Source: Macquaria australasica
Taxonomy: Eukaryota > Chordata > Actinopteri > Centrarchiformes > Percichthyidae
DNA: 64,000 nucleotides
Assembly: GCA_005408345.1 (NCBI GenBank)
Contig: SEMN01000275.1
Coordinates: forward strand, 310,001-374,000
Reading direction: 5' to 3'
In this document: one piece after another, positions 59,560-64,000 of the stretch
Position numbering within the stretch: the first letter of the stretch is position 1
Layout: every line of letters begins with the position of its first letter
The notes under the pieces: generated by a model
Database searches by the model: none
Told to the model about the DNA's origin: nothing
The model's input: only the letters and a program-made list of their open reading frames with translations
Position numbers and translations under genes: made by a program

Positions 59560-60347
59560 TTGTCAGACACTTAGAATAACAGTCTGAGCTTGTCAGTGGC
59601 AAAAACAAGCACTTTTAGTGGATGGACTTTGATGGGTGCAGTTGCCCACAAGGATTACGTTGCAGCCATTGCAGCCCGTTTGCCGGCTGCTGGCTAAGGT
59701 GATCTACTGGACCAATTCCAAAACTTTAGTCATTTAGACCCCAAAATGTCAAAATGAGGCCCAGGTTTAAGAAAACTGGAATTACCCTTTAACACAACTA
59801 TGTTGTCCTCTGTGGAGATTTTCTGTTTGTCCATTTAAAGTTAATGAATTTGTATCTTAAATAAAGGCTTGTACATTTGTGTACCATATACTTGTCAAGA
59901 AGTCCATAATTTGTGCCAGCCTCTGGGATGGCACTCCGTCCATTATTTTCCACCCAAGTTCCATCATTCAAGCTGTTCATCAGGATTGCTCCATCATATG
60001 AAGCATTGCCAGTCAATAATCTGTCATCTGAACCAGCTGTGGTTGAAGCTCTATAACTTTGAGCCAGTGGAGGGATTGCTACACCCAAGGAACCAACAGC
60101 AGTTTGTAGTAATTTAAGGGAGTACACAGATGCTCCATCATCTGAGCCAGAAGTGCCTGAAGCGCTATAAAATCAGGCCGTCATGCAGTGTAAACCAAGA
60201 GCAGATGATACATTATTTGAGCCATCAGAGGTTGATGCTCCATTATTAGAACCAGGAATTGAGACTTCATCAAGTCAAACTTGGCCAGAGGTTACAAAGG
60301 GCTTGAATTCTTCAGTGGGCAGATGTTAGACATCACATCAGAGCAAA
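59560..60347. other. Unassigned DNA with a repeated Ser/Asp-rich frame
   Basis: No gene recognised. On the minus strand, 59798-60127 is open (109 codons) with SYRASTTAGSDDRLL and similar short peptides. Related DNA (catcatctgagccagaagtg; cattatttgagccatcagag; cattattagaaccaggaatt) recurs to about 60270, so it is an imperfect tandem repeat of about 50-60 bp. It may be part of a decayed element or a low-complexity exon remnant; I cannot tell. Confidence 0.35.
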
Positions 60348-61457
60348 GGCCTGTACTACAAAGCAAGTTCAACATACCCAGGATATCTTGTCGTTATCTG
60401 GATTCACCAAACCTAACAACCGCGATCACGCTAAGCGGTCACACGATGGTGGTTATCAACTCGATAAGTCAACCCAGGGTTTCCCAATCAAGCCATGAGC
60501 GCGTTTACATAAAATGGGTGGTGTTTGCAGCATATGACCAATCACAAACATGGCAGGTGTACTGGCAGCAGAGCGGCATACTTTACCAACGAAGAGCAAA
60601 CTGTAATATTAGAGAAATACGAAGAATTTAAACATCATTCAGGCTAAAAGCAACACAACTGCCAAATGCAGGAAAGACAGCTGGCAAAAGTGACTGTGTG
60701 AATGTATAAATTAATTCAGTTCAGTTTTATTTATATAGCGCCATATCATAAAGTTATCTCAGGGCACTTTTTCGAATAGAGCAAGTCTAGACCGACTCTA
60801 TGTTTACAGAGACCCAACAGTTCCCACCATGAGCAAGCACTATGCGACAGTGGCAAGGAAAAACTCCCTTTTAACAGGTAGAAACCTTGAGCAGAACCAG
60901 GCTCAAGGTAAATTAACAGGCTTATAATATCACTGCCCCGTCATTAGTATTCCATTAAGTTAATGTGTTGCTTAGATGTATTCTTATGGAGTGTATGACA
61001 ATTTTAGCCTGATTCTTTCAGCTGCAACCCCGGCTGTGTCAAACGGACTTGGGAGCAAATAAAAAACATAATTTAGCGGTAAATAGGCTTACATTCATAT
61101 AAGTACAAAGCTTTAGTGCTTCAATCAGTCTCTGTTGTAGGATGATAGAGATACAAGAGCACAATGAAATGGCTTTGACATTTCTTGCAAGAAGGTGACA
61201 GATAGGTCGGTACCTCCGATGAGAAACTCTCTCTCATATAAAAAGAGTTCCTCTCACGATCCACGTACCGAGCTCCACTTCTTTTCTATTGGTGATGCTA
61301 TTTTCCAAGAGAAGTGATTGGTCAGCAGGCGGTGCTTTTGTATGTGTTGATCTGTTATCTTGAACATAACCTGCTCTGGAGCAGGTTAGGCATGCAGCAT
61401 AAGTTACCATGGTGATTTACCCTGGTAAGAAGTGAACCACTGTCGTAGCACAGGCCT
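60348..61457. mobile_element. PIF/Harbinger-like element relic
   Basis: The left end GGCCTGTACTACAAAGCAAG and the right end ...GTCGTAGCACAGGCC are inverted Harbinger-type termini. Near the left end the + strand encodes NEEQTVILEKYEEF-like residues (about 60588-60630), resembling the Myb/trihelix DNA-binding protein of these elements. The nuclease gene is absent. An inverted L2 3' piece is inserted at 60714-60907. The right 350 bp match the MITE at 25743. Confidence 0.7.
60714..60907 (-). mobile_element. L2 LINE 3' UTR fragment, inverted
   Basis: Reverse complement of the last 190 bases of the L2 family (AATTCAGTTCAGTTTTATTT through GAACCAGGCTCAAGG), with a 4-base loss in the conserved tail (cataaagttatc). 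Confidence 0.9.
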
Positions 61458-61477
61458 CAGGTGTCAGTGTTGTCAGC

Positions 61478-61479
<2 letters not shown>

Positions 61480-61518
<39 letters not shown>
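61480..61518. repeat. (TAA)n tail of the minus-strand LINE
   Basis: About thirteen TAA units. They sit exactly where the 3' end of the minus-strand LINE lies, so they are its simple-repeat tail rather than an independent microsatellite. Confidence 0.8.
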
Positions 61519-61520
<2 letters not shown>

Positions 61521-62860
61521 CATTTTATTTATCAAGTGCTTTTACAAGTGCTCAAAGATGCTGTACAAGATAAAATAGATGTCAGTATAAAGTCAAGCTC
61601 TAAAAACTACATTAAGCACCAAGACAATAAAACAACAAACACTAAGACAGCATAAAATCAGGCTCTAGACACAACATGATCACACATTAAAAGCCAGTTT
61701 AAAAAGGTGAGTTTTTAAACAGGGATTTGAAGGTGGGGAGATCAGTGCAGTCTCTGATGGGTTTGGGGAGTGAGTTCCAGAGGGAGGGGGCAGCGACGGA
61801 AAAGGCTCTGTCACCCCAGGTTCAGTGCTTGGTCCACGCAGGCAAGGAGAGGAGGTTGGCTTCAGATGAGCGGAGGCTGTGGGAAGGGGTGTGGTGGTGG
61901 AGCAGGTCTGTGAGGTAGGAGGGGGCCAGGAGAGTACAGTGTCTGTGATGTTGATAAATGATTCCAGGCAAGAGAGCAGAATGGTGTGGCTGATGGTGTC
62001 AAAGGCTGCAGAGAGGTCGAGGAGGATGAGGAGAGGAGGAGGTCGTTGGTGATTTTGAGGAGGGCTGTTTCAGTGCTGTGTTTAGAACGGAAGCCAGATT
62101 GAAATGGTTCAAAGAGGTTATTGGAGATGAGGTGGGATTTTAGCTGAGTGGCGACAAAACGTTCAAGGATTTTTGATAGAAAGGGGAGATTGGAGATGGG
62201 CCGGAAGTTGGACATGTCAGGGTTGAGTCCAGGTTTTTTGAGAATGGGTGTGACAGCAGCCAGTTTGAGTGAGGCGGGGGGGGACTGCTCCAGAGCTGAG
62301 GGATTTTGAGTTAATGATTGCAGTGATGAGTGGGGAGATGGCAGGGAGGCAGTCCTTGATAAGTTTGGATGGTATAGGGTCCTGAGTGGGGGTGGGAGGT
62401 GCATTGGAGGTGGTCAGGTTACTGTAAATGGTGTCGATTTTTGTTTGGAAAAATGAGAGGAAGGAGTTACACTGTGTGGCTGTGAAGGATGAGGAGGTGT
62501 TGTCACAGGGTTTGAGGAGGGTGCCGATGGTGGAGAAAAAAGTCTTGGGGTTGCTGGGGCCAGAGTTTATGAGTTGTGGAGTAGTAGGTGGAACGAGCTG
62601 TTTTGAGGGCTTCATTGTATTGTTGGAGATGGTCTTTGTAGGCTTGGAGATGAACTGTTAATGTAGTTTTCTTGTATAGACATTCCAATTGGCGTCTTCG
62701 TGATTTCATTTGGCGGAGTTCAGGGGTGTACCAGGGAGCTGAGTGTGTGAATGAGACTTTTTTGGCTTTTATGGGAGCCAGTTGGTTGAGACAGGAGGAG
62801 AGAGTGTCGTTGTAATAGTCCACTATTGCAGATAGGTTATTGGTCTGTCATTGTGATGAA
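61480..62860 (-). pseudogene. Second L2-like LINE, internally deleted
   Basis: Minus strand. YYNDTLSSCLNQLAPIKAKK and SAPWYTPELR (about 62740-62820) precede FFQTKIDTIYS (about 62430), then AAVTPILKKPGL, NFRPISNLPFLSKILE and FEPFQSGFRSKHSTETALLK (about 62070-62270). After a frameshift comes LDLSAAFDTISHTILL (about 61990-62030). The frame then jumps straight to the C-terminal part (LRSSEANLL, then GDRAFSVAAPSLWNSLPK and DLPTFKS, about 61730-61880), so palm YADD and thumb are missing. A different family from the 1-4017 LINE. Confidence 0.8.
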
Positions 62861-62879
62861 ACGGTGTCTGAGCTTGATT

Positions 62880-63775
62880 GATGTTAAACTCCGAACACCT
62901 TCGAAACACATTATCTAAAGATATAGTTTCTCTAGATGGCATTGCCCTGGCCTCCAGCGAAACCGTAAGGAATCTTGGAGTTATCTTTGATCAGGATATG
63001 TCCTTTAACTCCCAAATAAAACAAACTTCAAGAACTGCCTTTTTTCATTTACGTAACATTGCAAAAATCAGGCACATCCTATCTCAAAAAGATGCAGAAA
63101 AACTAGTCCATGCATTTGTTACGTCTAGGCTGGACTATTGCAACTCTCTTATCAGGCTGCCCCAATAAATCCCTTAAGACTCTCCAGCTGATTCAGAATG
63201 CTGCGGCACGTTTACTGACAAGAACCAGAAAAAGAACATATTTCTCCAATATTAGCTTCTCTACACTGGCTCCCTGTAAAATCCAGAATAGAATTTAAAA
63301 TCCTTCTCCTCACCTTCAAAGCCCTAAATGGTCAGGCACCATCATATCTTAAAGAGCTCATAGTACCCTATTACCCCACTAGAGCACTGCGCTCCCAGAA
63401 TGCAGGGTTCCTTGTGGTTCCTAGAGTCTCTAAAAGTAGAATGGGAGCCAGAGCCTTCAGCTATCAAGCTCCTCTCCTGTGGAACCAGATCCCAGTTTGT
63501 GTACGGGAGGCGGACAACCTCCTCACATTTAAGAGTAGGCTTAAGACTTTCCTCTTTGATAAAGCTTATAGTCGGGCTGACTCAGGTGACCCCTGAGCCC
63601 CCCCTTAGTTATGCTGCTATAGGCCTAGACTGCCGGGGGACTTCCTATGATGCACTGAGCTCCTTTCTCCTCCTCTTCCTCTCCATCTGTACGCCCTCAT
63701 ATCCCATCAATGCTTGTTATTAATTCAACTTCTTCCCGTAGTTGTGTGCTTTCTCTCCTCTCTCTCTCTCTCCCT
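62880..63775 (+). pseudogene. L2 LINE C-terminal fragment without 3' tail
   Basis: It matches 2630-3530 of the first L2 copy: LRNTLSKDIVSLDGIALASS (from about 62890), NLGVIFDQDMSFNS, AFFHLRNIAKIRHILSQKDA, LHWLPV-like region, then MGARAFSYQAPLLWNQIPV to ADSGDP and TGA (63596). A one-base loss near 63152 and another near 63230 shift the frame. It stops in the CT-rich part of the 3' UTR at about 63775 and lacks the GAATT tail. Its left edge abuts the opposite-strand LINE. Confidence 0.88.
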
Positions 63776-64000
63776 ATATTTGTGTATGAAATGATCAAAA
63801 GCACATCTTTAAAAAAATATATCCAATCCTCCAATTTTTTTTAAAAATTTTGGATGAAAGTATTAGTCCCTCACTTCCACTGCTGGTTTACCGAGCCATC
63901 CTCCGGTCCAGCTGGGGGCGGAATAGTAACGTTACGGCTATTGTGTCAGAAGAAGAACCAGAGGAAGGAAAATCAAAACAGACTCAGACAAGCTAGCGGT
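63776..64000. other. No gene seen
   Basis: Unique-looking DNA. The last 110 bases are more GC-rich (ccagctgggggcggaatagt, aacgttacgg), which could be the start of a promoter or 5' UTR beyond the window, but nothing decides this. Confidence 0.3.

Overview
The window is eukaryotic nuclear DNA from a ray-finned fish, probably a percomorph. The evidence is spliced vertebrate genes with GT..AG introns, together with L2-type LINEs ending in the fish-typical TGAATTGAATT tail, Rex-type RTE, Tc1, hAT, PIF/Harbinger and Penelope-like elements and many (CA)n/(TG)n microsatellites. There are no bacterial operons and no CRISPR. Long stretches are AT-rich intron or intergenic DNA, and most open frames there are transposon remains or chance.

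Two host genes are recognisable. gpd1l (glycerol-3-phosphate dehydrogenase 1-like) is complete on the + strand: eight exons from 45919 to 54677 encode 351 residues. osbpl10 (oxysterol-binding protein-like 10) is partial on the - strand: exon 1 (40028-40257) and exon 2 (26138-26316) together encode the start of the PH domain. The rest of osbpl10 would lie beyond position 1 or in exons I could not see. The genes are divergent, with start codons 5.7 kb apart, as I recall for human OSBPL10/GPD1L at 3p22.3. Between them lies a candidate promoter (a ZNF143-like motif plus a full CRE at 41269-41314) and a degenerate 3.24-kb hAT transposon with an exact 8-bp target duplication.

Layout: 1-4017, L2 LINE interrupted by a solo LTR; 5519-6097, solo LTR; 7579-8400, L2 tail plus Penelope-like fragment; 12298-12751, solo LTR; 13507-13889, MITE; 18.4-21.2 kb, L2 tail, other repeats and a (CCATA)n satellite; 21428-24386, hAT carrying two L2 pieces; 24.6-26.1 kb, Rex-type LINE and Harbinger MITE; 26.1-40.3 kb, osbpl10 exon 2, intron 1 and exon 1, with L2 tails, solo LTRs, an L1-like piece and a ZMYM1-like hAT relic in the intron; 41.2-45.4 kb, promoter motifs, hAT and MITE; 45.9-54.7 kb, gpd1l, with a Penelope remnant in intron 3 and foldback elements in intron 7; 55.9-59.6 kb, two Tc1 copies; 60.3-63.8 kb, a Harbinger relic and two LINE pieces meeting head to head.

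I found no convincing undescribed gene system. The points most worth a second look are the divergent promoter and its hAT insertion, a hammerhead-ribozyme-like core next to the Penelope remnant, L2 fragments that lack their 3' ends, and the pentamer satellite.
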